Assembly (NCBI GenBank): GCA_017860985.1
Contig: JAGFXG010000057.1
Coordinates: 1 to 7,201, forward strand
DNA length: 7,201 nt
Source of the DNA: Deltaproteobacteria bacterium
GTDB taxonomy: Bacteria > Desulfobacterota > Syntrophia > Syntrophales > Smithellaceae
Direction: 5' to 3'
Shown: piece by piece, positions 1-6,406 of the stretch
Layout of the letters: every line of letters starts with the position of its first letter
How positions within the stretch are numbered: the first letter of the stretch is position 1
Position numbers and translations under genes: made by a program
Notes under the pieces: generated by a model
Told to the model about the DNA's origin: nothing
What the model saw: only the letters and a program-made list of their open reading frames with translations
Databases searched by the model: none

Positions 1-16
1 CTTCCCGATTCTTTGA

Positions 17-46
17 TTGCATAAAAATTTGCTTTTGTGGTAGTCA
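17..46 (+). promoter_or_regulatory. weak candidate promoter for the hydrolase-yggT-DUF167-murJ unit
   Basis: A TTGCAT (17-22) stands 18 nt before TAGTCA (41-46), which is preceded by TG at 38-39 as in an extended -10 element. The -10 hexamer is a poor match to consensus. The stretch 37-55 resembles the region ahead of serS (GTGRTAGT followed by CTTTTGCAG), which is the main reason for listing it. The real promoter could lie upstream of the window. Positions 1-68 hold no coding sequence that I can recognise. Confidence 0.2.
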
Positions 47-68
47 CTTTTGCAGGGAGAAATGTCCA

Positions 69-845
69 ATGCTGAAGCAATTCAAGGTAAAAGGAAAAAG
101 TGTGTCCTGCTGGGTGAATCCGGACGGTTTCGGCTCACATGGACAAAGCCTCGTTTTTATCCATGGGTCAGGAGGCAATTCCAGCGTCTGGTCTTACCAG
201 TATGCAAACCTTTATAAAAATTTCAACATTGCCGCAGTCAACCTTCCCGGGCACGGCCAATCGGAAGGGGACGGAGAACAGGACATTGGAGTTTATGTTG
301 GTATACTGAAAGAGATTCTTGATGTCCTGAAACTGAAACGGCCCGTGCTGATCGGCCATTCGCTGGGAGCGGCGATCTCGCTTGGCTTTGCAGCGGCCTG
401 GTCCGGAGAAATCAGCGGCGTCGTGGCCGCGGGCGGCGGGTTGACAATGCCGGTAAACCCCGATATTATTAAAGGCTTCCTGAGTCAACCGGATGTCATC
501 ATGGACATCATCTGTAAAATTTCCCTGGCCAAGGCAAACCGGCCGGTGTTCTACGATGCCATAAGAGCAAGCCTCGCCGAAGCCCGTGTAGACGTTATGG
601 CCGGAGACATGACGGCCTGCAGCAAATTCGACATCAGAGGTGAACTCGACAAAATCAAAACCCCGGTGCTGGTGATTTGCGGCACGGAAGATAAAATGAC
701 CCCTCCTGCTTCATCGGAACAGATCGCCGCGGGAATCGCCGGTGCAAAGCTCGCTCTGATCGAAGGCGCGGGACACATGGCTATGATGGAAAAGCCGGAC
801 GCTTTCAACCTGGCCGTGAAAGATTTCTGTGCGTCAATCAAATAA
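69..845 (+). CDS. alpha/beta hydrolase (serine hydrolase, substrate unknown)
   Basis: This 258-residue protein has the full set of alpha/beta-hydrolase-fold landmarks. An oxyanion-hole HGSGG follows the strand near residues 28-36, the nucleophile elbow GHSLG places the catalytic serine at Ser98, an acid lies at Asp208 in CGTEDK, and the histidine is His236 in GAGHM. The fold covers esterases, C-C hydrolases, haloperoxidase-like and other enzymes, and nothing here fixes the substrate. No signal peptide is visible, so it is probably cytoplasmic. The start at ATG 69 is supported by GGGAG at 55-59, nine bases upstream. An ATG at 62 is in a different frame. It is the first visible gene of a tight plus-strand group, with yggT starting 20 bp after its stop, so it is probably cotranscribed with yggT. 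The family call is secure and the function open. Confidence 0.93.
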   Translation: MLKQFKVKGKSVSCWVNPDGFGSHGQSLVFIHGSGGNSSVWSYQYANLYKNFNIAAVNLPGHGQSEGDGEQDIGVYVGILKEILDVLKLKRPVLIGHSLGAAISLGFAAAWSGEISGVVAAGGGLTMPVNPDIIKGFLSQPDVIMDIICKISLAKANRPVFYDAIRASLAEARVDVMAGDMTACSKFDIRGELDKIKTPVLVICGTEDKMTPPASSEQIAAGIAGAKLALIEGAGHMAMMEKPDAFNLAVKDFCASIK

Positions 846-865
846 ACCGCTCTCATGAGGCCAAT

Positions 866-1162
866 ATGTTTGTATTAAATAATTTTATAATCGCGATCGC
901 CCGGGTGATTGAGATTATTTTAACCGTATATATGTGGATCATCATCGCCCGCGCCCTGATCTCCTGGGTAAATCCCGATCCCTACAACAAGATTGTTATT
1001 TTTCTCTACCGGGTTACTGAACCTGTCCTTGGCCCGATACGCAAAATCATTCCCCGTCACAGCCTTCCGATAGACTTCGCTCCTCTGATTGCTTTGCTGA
1101 TCATCATTTTTTTACAGTCTTTCCTGGTTAAAACCATGCTTCAAATGGCAACAGGTTTTTGA
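866..1162 (+). CDS. yggT: YggT family integral membrane protein
   Basis: This is a 98-residue membrane protein of the YggT family (Pfam YGGT). A hydrophobic segment lies near residues 8-30, then the characteristic block RALISWVNPDPYN and LYRVTEPVLGPIRK (about residues 29-59), a conserved ID.APLIALL stretch, and a second membrane segment near residues 72-92. Length and motif order are typical of single-copy family members; some relatives carry two copies. The family is linked to cell-envelope and osmotic or division-related roles in various bacteria and to chloroplast proteins of the CCB3/YLMG type, but its biochemical activity is not established. TGAGG at 856-860, five bases before the ATG, supports the start. 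It sits 20 bp after the hydrolase and 12 bp before a DUF167 gene; a yggT-DUF167 pairing is common in bacteria. Confidence 0.93.
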   Translation: MFVLNNFIIAIARVIEIILTVYMWIIIARALISWVNPDPYNKIVIFLYRVTEPVLGPIRKIIPRHSLPIDFAPLIALLIIIFLQSFLVKTMLQMATGF

Positions 1163-1174
1163 AAGGTCTGCAAC

Positions 1175-1492
1175 ATGCCCCCTGCAATGCTTATTCGTGA
1201 AACAAAAAACGGCCTGTCCTTTGACATCCATGTTAATCCGCACGCGTCCCGGGCCGGCATTTCGGGCATATCGGAAGGCATACTGAAGCTGAAGGTCACC
1301 GCGCCGCCGGTGGAAGGGGCAGCCAATGAGGCCTGCATTGACCTGTTAGCCAAAACATTGAAACTCCGGAAAAGCCAGATGAAAATATCCGCGGGCGCAA
1401 AGGGGCGAAAAAAAACCATTCTGGTCAGTGAAATCAGCAAAACAGATCTTGAACGGAAAATTTATCAACTGGATGCGGGGCATTCATCATAG
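1175..1492 (+). CDS. DUF167 / YggU family protein
   Basis: This small soluble protein of 105 residues belongs to the DUF167 (YggU) family. The diagnostic core is clear: LKVTAPPVEGAANEAC near residues 38-53, then a helix with LLAKTLKLRKSQM, then ISAGAKGRKKTILV. This matches the family pattern of APPVxGxAN followed by KS and a GxxxRxK stretch. Known family members are small alpha/beta proteins without an agreed biochemical function. The ribosome-binding site GAAAGG (1161-1166) overlaps the stop codon of yggT, which points to cotranscription and possibly translational coupling. The next gene, murJ, starts 54 bp after its stop. I see no frameshift or truncation. Confidence 0.92.
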   Translation: MPPAMLIRETKNGLSFDIHVNPHASRAGISGISEGILKLKVTAPPVEGAANEACIDLLAKTLKLRKSQMKISAGAKGRKKTILVSEISKTDLERKIYQLDAGHSS

Positions 1493-1546
1493 CAAAGCGG
1501 TTCACATCACCGCCTGAACAAAATATGCAGGAGTTCAAACCGGCAA

Positions 1547-3133
1547 ATGGATAGCCAAACAGAGAAATCAGAAAACGCCAAAGTGGCCAGGGCCGCCGGG
1601 ATTGTGGGCGCGGCGACGATGGTCAGCCGCGTTTTCGGGGTCGTCCGGGACATGGTGATCGCCGCCTTTTTCGGAGCAAGCTGGATGACCGATGCTTTCT
1701 GGGTGGCCTTTCGTATCCCCAATATGCTCCGGCGTCTGCTGGGTGAAGGCTCCCTTACCGTTTCCTTTGTGCCGGTCTTCACCGAATACCTGCAAAAGAA
1801 AACCAGGGAGGAAGCGCTGGATCTGGCCTCCAATGCCTTTACCATTCTGTCTGTCATTCTGGCCGCCGTATCCGTACTCGGCATTCTCCTGTCGCCTGTA
1901 ATCGTCGGATTGATTGCGCCCGGTTTCATTACCAATCCGGAACAATTCGCGCTCACTGTTTTCCTAAACCGCCTGATGTTTCCTTATATTTTTTTCATTG
2001 CCCTGGTCGCCTTGTGCATGGGCATTCTGAATTCATTCCGGCATTTTACCTCACCGGCATTGTCCCCGGTCATGCTAAATATCGCTATGATCGCGGCCGC
2101 GGTAGGTTTGCACGAATGTTTTGCTCAACCCATTACCGCGCTGGCCGTTGGTGTGCTGATTGGCGGTGTGCTGCAGCTGGCCATGCAATGGCCGGCTCTG
2201 CTTAAATTCGGCGTCAAATTAAAATTTCGATTTAACATCCGTCATCCGGGGATTCAGCAGATCGGCCAGCTCATGCTTCCGGCAATCTTTGGCGCCGGCG
2301 TGGGCACCATCAATGTTTTTGTGGGAACAATACTAGCCTCCCTGCTGCCCGGCGGCTCCGTCACCTACCTGTTTTACGCCGACCGGATCATGGAATTTCC
2401 TCTGGGTATTTTTGCCATCGCCATCGGCACAGCGGCGTTGCCCAGCTTTTCGAAGCATGTTGCCGCAGGCCAGATGGATGAATTAAAATCAAGCATCTCC
2501 TTTTCCCTGCGGCTGATGCTTTTCTTAACCATCCCTTCGATGGTCGCCTTGATGGCGCTGAATCTGCCCATCATTTCTGTTTTATTTCAGCGCGGCGCCT
2601 TTGATGTTCAGGATGCGGTCTACACCGGCCAGGCCCTTTTCTGTTACGCACTGGGCCTTTGGGCGTATTCGGTCCTCCGCGTTTTTGTTTCCTCTTTTTA
2701 TTCCCTTCAGGATTCCAAATGGCCGTTCAAGGCAGCCGTCATCACCCTGATTGTAAATGTGATCTGCAGCCTGGCCTTAATGTATCCTTTAAAACACAAC
2801 GGCATTGCGCTGGCCGGTTCCATCTCCGCCTCCGTCAACGTATTGATTCTGGCTTTTGTCCTGAAAAATAAAATAGGATCATTTCTCGATCGCACCTTTT
2901 ACACGTCATTATTTAAAATCATTGCTTCATCCGTGATTATGCTCGGTGCCATCGGTCTGATCAACTATTTCTTGCCCTGGGACACGTCTGCCGACCTTCA
3001 ATCAAGACTGATTTTCCTGGCGAGCACTGTCGCGGCAGGAGCCTGCGTGTTCTTTACATCGGCCTACCTCCTGAAAAGCCCGGAAATTCATGCCGTCATC
3101 AGCATGGTCAAAAGAAGGCTAACCCGCGCATAG
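1547..3133 (+). CDS. murJ: lipid II flippase MurJ (MviN)
   Basis: This 528-residue polytopic inner-membrane protein of the MOP superfamily is expected to have about 14 membrane helices. It flips the undecaprenyl-linked peptidoglycan precursor lipid II to the periplasmic side. Residues essential in E. coli MurJ are recognisable at a constant offset of ten: Arg28 and Arg34 in SRVFGVVRD (E. coli R18, R24), Asp49 (D39), Arg62 in FRIPNMLRRLLGEG (R52), and Arg280 in YADRIMEFPLG (R270). The family-typical GEGSLTVSFVPVF follows the arginine pair. ATG 1547 has AGGAG at 1529-1533, a somewhat long 13-base spacing; the extra N-terminal residues are polar and may be a short cytoplasmic tail. The gene closes the four-gene block, and no rho-independent terminator is obvious after it. 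Peptidoglycan synthesis depends on this protein, so the block probably has steady housekeeping expression. Confidence 0.97.
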   Translation: MDSQTEKSENAKVARAAGIVGAATMVSRVFGVVRDMVIAAFFGASWMTDAFWVAFRIPNMLRRLLGEGSLTVSFVPVFTEYLQKKTREEALDLASNAFTILSVILAAVSVLGILLSPVIVGLIAPGFITNPEQFALTVFLNRLMFPYIFFIALVALCMGILNSFRHFTSPALSPVMLNIAMIAAAVGLHECFAQPITALAVGVLIGGVLQLAMQWPALLKFGVKLKFRFNIRHPGIQQIGQLMLPAIFGAGVGTINVFVGTILASLLPGGSVTYLFYADRIMEFPLGIFAIAIGTAALPSFSKHVAAGQMDELKSSISFSLRLMLFLTIPSMVALMALNLPIISVLFQRGAFDVQDAVYTGQALFCYALGLWAYSVLRVFVSSFYSLQDSKWPFKAAVITLIVNVICSLALMYPLKHNGIALAGSISASVNVLILAFVLKNKIGSFLDRTFYTSLFKIIASSVIMLGAIGLINYFLPWDTSADLQSRLIFLASTVAAGACVFFTSAYLLKSPEIHAVISMVKRRLTRA

Positions 3134-3156
3134 CCCGTCTCCTGCCGACAAAAACA

Positions 3157-3185
3157 TTGACTTCAATAATTCAAAGTGATAGTAG
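3157..3185 (+). promoter_or_regulatory. candidate sigma70 promoter of serS
   Basis: TTGACT (3157-3162) matches five of six bases of the -35 consensus. Exactly 17 bases later comes TAGTAG (3180-3185), a weak -10 hexamer preceded by TGA, which fits an extended -10 element. Transcription would begin near 3192, immediately before the palindrome at 3193-3217. The gap between murJ and serS (3134-3233) is the largest in the first 4.5 kb, consistent with a separate promoter. This is inference from sequence match only. Confidence 0.42.
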
Positions 3186-3192
3186 TTTTCGT

Positions 3193-3217
3193 CTTTTGCA
3201 GATCTGATCAGCAAAAG
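3193..3217. promoter_or_regulatory. near-perfect 25-bp palindrome in the serS leader
   Basis: CTTTTGC at 3193-3199 is the exact reverse complement of GCAAAAG at 3211-3217. The interior reads A-GATC-T-GATC-A, so only one symmetric base pair (3200/3210) and the central base break the symmetry. As DNA it could be an operator for a dimeric regulator placed at the predicted transcription start. As RNA it would form a stem-loop ending five bases before the serS Shine-Dalgarno site (GAAGG, 3223-3227). It lacks a following T run, so it is not a standard terminator. The repeat is visible; its role is inferred. Confidence 0.55.
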
Positions 3218-3233
3218 AAAGTGAAGGTAAATT

Positions 3234-4508
3234 ATGCTGGATATTAAATACTTAAGGCAAAATATTGATCTCGTCCGGAAGAAAATGGACGAGCGGGGTC
3301 AAAAAATTGATTTTGACCGTTTTTTAGGCCTGGAAGCAAAAAGGCGGGATATTCTGCAGGCAGTGGAAAGCCTGCGCAATGAACGCAACAGCGTGTCCAA
3401 ACAGGTTGGAGAACTAAAAAAGAAGAAAGAGGATGCATCCACGCTGATTGAAAAAATGGGCGATGTATCGGCCAGGATCAAAGAATATGACGAAAACCTC
3501 CGGGTGACGGAAGAAGAGCTGAACGCCTTTGTCATGATCGTGCCAAATATTCAGCATGAGTCCGTACCGCAGGGCAGCGGCTCCGAAGACAACACCATCG
3601 TCCGCACATGGGGCGAGAAGCCGGTTTTTAATTTTGAACCCAAACAGCATTTCGATCTTGGCGAAAACCTGAATATCCTCGATTTTGCCCGCGGCGCCAA
3701 AATTACCGGGGCACGCTTTACGCTTTACAGGGGAGCGGGCGCTCAACTGGAGCGGGCCATCACCAACTTTATGTTGGATCTGCACACAGGAAATCATGGT
3801 TACACGGAAGTATTTACACCGTTTATGGTCAACGCCGAGAGCATGACCGGCACCGGCCAGCTTCCTAAATTCAAGGAAGATCTTTTCAAGATTGAAGGCA
3901 TGGAATATTACCTGATTCCAACGGCGGAAGTTCCTGTAACAAATATTTACCGGGATGAAATCCTGGAAGAAGAAAAACTGCCGATTTATTTTGTGGCTTA
4001 TTCAGCCTGTTTCCGCGCAGAGGCCGGTTCTTACGGCAAGGACACCCGGGGCCTGATTCGTCAGCACCAGTTCAACAAAGTGGAGATGGTGAAATTTTCC
4101 AAACCGGAGTCTTCCTATGATGAATTGGAAAAATTAACCGCCAACGCGGAAGAAGTCTTGAAAAAACTGGGGATTGCTTATCGCACCGTTTGTCTTTGTA
4201 CGGCTGATCTGGGTTTTTCATCGGCTAAAACTTACGACGTGGAAGCCTGGCTGCCAGGGCAGAACACCTATCGGGAAATTTCTTCGTGCAGCAACTTTGA
4301 AGACTTTCAGGCACGGCGTGCGGCGATCCGATATCGTCGGAAAGACAATGGCAAAGTGGAATTTGTCCATACCTTAAACGGTTCAGGCCTGGCGGTAGGC
4401 CGTACGGTTGTGGCCGTTATGGAAAATTATCAGCAGGCCGACGGCAGCATCATCATACCGGAAGCCCTGCGTCCCTATATGAGGGGTCTTGAACGGATAA
4501 CTCCTTAA
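3234..4508 (+). CDS. serS: seryl-tRNA synthetase
   Basis: SerS is a cytoplasmic class II aminoacyl-tRNA synthetase that charges tRNA-Ser with serine, and also charges tRNA-Sec where that exists. The 424-residue length is typical of the bacterial enzyme. Residues about 28-100 form the charged, heptad-like antiparallel coiled coil that grips the long variable arm of tRNA-Ser. The catalytic core follows: the serine-pocket TAE at 230-232 in [11 protein letters not shown], motif 2 from Phe260 through [17 protein letters not shown] and HQFNKVE (to about 284), and motif 3 at NGSGLAVGR (382-390). ATG 3234 is fixed by GAAGG at 3223-3227 and by the conserved start [11 protein letters not shown] tRNA-Ser(UGA) gene begins 34 bp after the stop with no visible terminator, so the mRNA and the tRNA may share a transcript. 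Confidence 0.98.
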   Translation: MLDIKYLRQNIDLVRKKMDERGQKIDFDRFLGLEAKRRDILQAVESLRNERNSVSKQVGELKKKKEDASTLIEKMGDVSARIKEYDENLRVTEEELNAFVMIVPNIQHESVPQGSGSEDNTIVRTWGEKPVFNFEPKQHFDLGENLNILDFARGAKITGARFTLYRGAGAQLERAITNFMLDLHTGNHGYTEVFTPFMVNAESMTGTGQLPKFKEDLFKIEGMEYYLIPTAEVPVTNIYRDEILEEEKLPIYFVAYSACFRAEAGSYGKDTRGLIRQHQFNKVEMVKFSKPESSYDELEKLTANAEEVLKKLGIAYRTVCLCTADLGFSSAKTYDVEAWLPGQNTYREISSCSNFEDFQARRAAIRYRRKDNGKVEFVHTLNGSGLAVGRTVVAVMENYQQADGSIIIPEALRPYMRGLERITP

Positions 4509-4542
4509 GAGGCCCTGAGGGATAACAGAAAAACATCATGAT

Positions 4543-4628
4543 GGAGGGATGGCCGAGTGGTCGATGGCGGCGGTCTTGAAAACCGTTGGGCGAAAGTCTC
4601 GCGGGTTCGAATCCTGCTCCCTCCGCCA
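4543..4628 (+). tRNA. tRNA-Ser(UGA)
   Basis: This is an 86-nt class II tRNA. The acceptor stem GGAGGGA pairs with TCCCTCC, followed by discriminator G (4625) and an encoded CCA (4626-4628). The anticodon arm is GCGGT / CTTGAAA / ACCGT, with anticodon TGA at 4577-4579, decoding UCA and related serine codons. A long variable arm follows. The T arm has the invariant TTCGAAT loop, closed by GCGGG and CCTGC. G73 and the long variable arm are the serine identity features recognised by SerS, whose gene ends 34 bp upstream. Confidence 0.97.
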
Positions 4629-4782
4629 GCAGATTCGCGGTGCTATCAGGATTTGAATCGGGTTTGGCCGGTGCAAGACGAACCCCCGGCGCATGCCGGG
4701 CAGACCCTGATCCATCCGCCGAAAATAAAAGCAAGCGTCACAAATCTGTGTGCCGCATTCTGAAAGGCCTGAAATAATCAGC
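4629..4782 (+). other. inter-tRNA spacer with strong folding potential
   Basis: This 154-bp stretch between the two tRNA-Ser genes has no credible reading frame. It contains nested inverted repeats. CAGATTCGCGGTGC (4630-4643) pairs with GTGCCGCATTCTG (4750-4762), with one mismatch, one bulge and two G-U pairs. ATCAGG (4645-4650) pairs with CCTGAT (4706-4711). Inside these are GGGTTT/GAACCC (4660-4665/4680-4685, one G-U) and CCCGGC-GCAT-GCCGGG (4685-4700). The last two share base 4685, so one pair must give way. The spacer could be a processing structure in a tRNA precursor or a small RNA. The pairings were found by eye and no energy was computed. Confidence 0.35.
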
Positions 4783-4877
4783 GGAGAGATGGCTGAGTGG
4801 CCGAAAGCGATCGCCTGCTAAGCGATTGTACGCCCTTTAAAGGTGTACCGCGGGTTCGAATCCCGCTCTCTCCGCCA
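4783..4877 (+). tRNA. tRNA-Ser(GCU)
   Basis: This is a 95-nt class II tRNA. The acceptor stem GGAGAGA pairs with TCTCTCC, with discriminator G at 4874 and an encoded CCA at 4875-4877. The anticodon arm is ATCGC / CTGCTAA / GCGAT, giving anticodon GCT at 4817-4819, which reads the AGC and AGU serine codons. The variable arm is long (around 4827-4848). The T arm is CGGG, TTCGAAT, CCCG. The gene is the second SerS substrate in the cluster. No convincing promoter lies between the two tRNA genes, so they are probably transcribed together. Confidence 0.97.
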
Positions 4878-4969
4878 TTTATGAACAATTTTAGAGGCGT
4901 TCCTGTTTCTGATAGCCGGGTTTTCCTTACTTGCCGTTACCTATCATCCTTAATAACAATATTTTCAGC

Positions 4970-4998
4970 TTGACGCCGGAAAGCTTTTCCCGTATTAA
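4970..4998 (+). promoter_or_regulatory. candidate sigma70 promoter for the PilT-like gene
   Basis: TTGACG (4970-4975, five of six consensus bases) is separated by 17 bases from TATTAA (4993-4998, four of six). This predicts a start near 5005 and a leader of about 100 nt ahead of ATG 5109. It is the best promoter-like match in the 231-bp region 4878-5108, which otherwise shows no gene and no clear tRNA terminator. The call is sequence match only. Confidence 0.45.
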
Positions 4999-5026
4999 TT
5001 TTAAGTAAGAAACGGCTGATTTTATC

Positions 5027-5096
5027 ACAGGCTGTTTCAGACGGACAAGTTTTAGATAAGTTGTTTTGTTGCCTTAAAAGTATGCCGATAGCCTGT
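5027..5096 (+). repeat. long-range inverted repeat in the leader of the PilT-like gene
   Basis: ACAGGCT (5027-5033) is the exact reverse complement of AGCCTGT (5090-5096). Three more pairs (G-U, U-A, U-G) could extend the stem inward, leaving a loop of about 50 nt. In the predicted transcript the 3' arm ends 12 bases before the preferred start codon at 5109, so the fold could affect initiation. A 7-bp match over this distance can arise by chance, so confidence is low. Confidence 0.25.
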
Positions 5097-5108
5097 CGGA
5101 CACAAAAT

Positions 5109-6395
5109 ATGAACAAGCGTTTTTCAGACCTGATTCAAGCCGCCATCAAACAGAGAATTTCCGACCTCCACATTACAGGCGGTTTCCCTTTGATTTTCCG
5201 CAGCGACGGCATCATTCACTTCGATAAAAACGTCAAGTGGACACATACGGAAATTGACGCAATGGTCAAAGAGATGCTGAGTGAACGTCAGCTGTTGACC
5301 CTGAGAAAAAAATGGTCCGTCGATTATGCCATGTCGTTCAATCACGTGCGGGTGAGGATCAATACGTTTTACACAACCCGGGGATTAAGTCTGGCCATCC
5401 GCCTGCTACCCGAAACCATTCCTGATATTACGTCACTGAACCTGCATCCTTCCCTCAACCAGATCCGCGATCTTCGATCCGGACTGGTTCTTGTCTGTGG
5501 AAGCACGGGATCCGGCAAATCGACGACCGTGGCGGCGATCATTGAAGATATCAATCGCACCAAACCCTTACATATCATAACGATTGAAGATCCCATTGAA
5601 TACAGGTTTAAACCCAAAAAAGCATTTATTGAACAGCGCGAAGTCGGCGTGCATGTACCGTCCTTTAATCAGGGTCTGCTCGACGTTCTGCGGGAAAATC
5701 CGGATGTGATTTTTATCGGAGAGCTCAGAGAACCGGACACAATCCGTCTTACCCTGAATGCTGCCGAATCCGGACATCTTGTTTTTGCAACTCTTCATGC
5801 CACTGACGCGGAAGATGCCATCTACCGCATCAACAATTGTGTATCCGGCGAAAGCCAGGAGGTCATTCGCTATCAATTTGCCTCCACTCTTTCCTGGCTC
5901 GTGGTTCAGCAGCTGACTTATATTGAAAAAGCGGGTTTCCGTGTGCCGATTCTATCCATAACACGGGGCTCTGCGTCTGTCAGAAGCAGCATCCGTGACA
6001 ATAAATTGACCCAGCTTGAAAACATCATGCTCGGCGGCAAACAGGAAGGCATGTACACCATGGAACTCTACCAGAAGGAGTTCATCAACAACCGGACATC
6101 GTTTAATCATCCACACAGGAGCTTTGGCATGGGTGCGGAGTCCTCCAGAGAGGAAGACCGCGTTTCTTCTCTGATAGATCCCAATGCCGTTCAGGGTGTT
6201 GTTTATATGGCCTCCGTAAACGACTCATACCAAACACCGGAAGTGACCCTGAAGGGAGACGAGGGACAGTCGTATGTCATACTGGAAGATCAAAATATGG
6301 AGCTGAAAGACATCATCGCTCAATACGAACAGCAGGAGCAAAGCCCATCCATTGACAAAGACAAGAAAGATAAGAAAGACAAGAAAGACAAATAA
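5109..6395 (+). CDS. PilT-like type IV pilus/secretion ATPase with C-terminal extension
   Basis: This 428-residue hexameric motor ATPase belongs to the GspE/PilT superfamily and is closest to the PilT retraction type. The N-terminal domain has SDLHITGG (about 18-25) and RVRINTFY (about 81-88). The core has Walker A GSTGSGKST (131-139), the Asp box IEDPIEYRF (159-167), Walker B DVIFIGELRE with Glu205, and the His box ATLHATDA (His230). The C-terminal region SVRSSIRDNK (290-299) resembles the PilT AIRNLIRE motif, and EGMYTMELYQKEF closes the usual PilT length near residue 330. About 100 more residues follow, ending in a Lys/Asp repeat. I chose ATG 5109 because MNKRFSDLIQ aligns with PilT N-termini; the frame also opens upstream at TTG 5061 and ATG 5082. 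None of the three has a good Shine-Dalgarno. No pilus genes are nearby, so pilus, fimbrial or secretion use is undecided. Confidence 0.88.
   Translation: MNKRFSDLIQAAIKQRISDLHITGGFPLIFRSDGIIHFDKNVKWTHTEIDAMVKEMLSERQLLTLRKKWSVDYAMSFNHVRVRINTFYTTRGLSLAIRLLPETIPDITSLNLHPSLNQIRDLRSGLVLVCGSTGSGKSTTVAAIIEDINRTKPLHIITIEDPIEYRFKPKKAFIEQREVGVHVPSFNQGLLDVLRENPDVIFIGELREPDTIRLTLNAAESGHLVFATLHATDAEDAIYRINNCVSGESQEVIRYQFASTLSWLVVQQLTYIEKAGFRVPILSITRGSASVRSSIRDNKLTQLENIMLGGKQEGMYTMELYQKEFINNRTSFNHPHRSFGMGAESSREEDRVSSLIDPNAVQGVVYMASVNDSYQTPEVTLKGDEGQSYVILEDQNMELKDIIAQYEQQEQSPSIDKDKKDKKDKKDK
6360..6392 (+). repeat. 9-nt tandem repeat encoding a Lys/Asp tail
   Basis: Three copies of GAYAAGAAA (6360-6386) and a shortened fourth (GACAAA, 6387-6392) end the PilT-like gene, encoding three Asp-Lys-Lys units and a final Asp-Lys just before the TAA. 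The unit is a multiple of three, so copy-number slippage would lengthen or shorten the tail without breaking the frame. The tail is highly charged and probably disordered. Confidence 0.8.
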
Positions 6396-6406
6396 CACCG
6401 GGTTAA

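Noticed and set aside
1507..1956. Minus-strand open frames opposite the start of murJ
   Set aside because: The murJ frame encodes essential conserved residues here; the opposite frames are low-complexity shadows without start signals.
3134..3233. T-box leader upstream of serS
   Set aside because: The 100-bp gap is too short and lacks the T-box sequence and an antiterminator; only the palindrome is present.
4685..4700. Hairpin CCCGGC-GCAT-GCCGGG as a rho-independent terminator
   Set aside because: A strong stem, but no run of T follows on either side as a terminator needs, and it lies inside a larger foldable spacer.
4453..4734. Minus-strand 93-codon open frame across the end of serS and tRNA-Ser(UGA)
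   Set aside because: Its middle (GAGFEPARLSPNGFQDRR) is the familiar false protein produced by reading tRNA-Ser on the opposite strand; it overlaps serS and the tRNA.
4557..4777. Two plus-strand open frames of 63 and 68 codons in the tRNA region
   Set aside because: Both read through tRNA-Ser(UGA); one includes the typical tRNA-derived GSNPAPSA. No ribosome-binding site or protein-like composition.
4773..4778. AATAAT as a -10 box for tRNA-Ser(GCU)
   Set aside because: Five of six consensus bases, but only four bases before the tRNA 5' end and without a -35 partner; cotranscription with the first tRNA is simpler.
4999..5108. Cyclic-di-GMP (GEMM) riboswitch in the leader of the PilT-like gene
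   Set aside because: Considered because such elements precede some pilus genes, but the conserved GEMM core sequences are not present.
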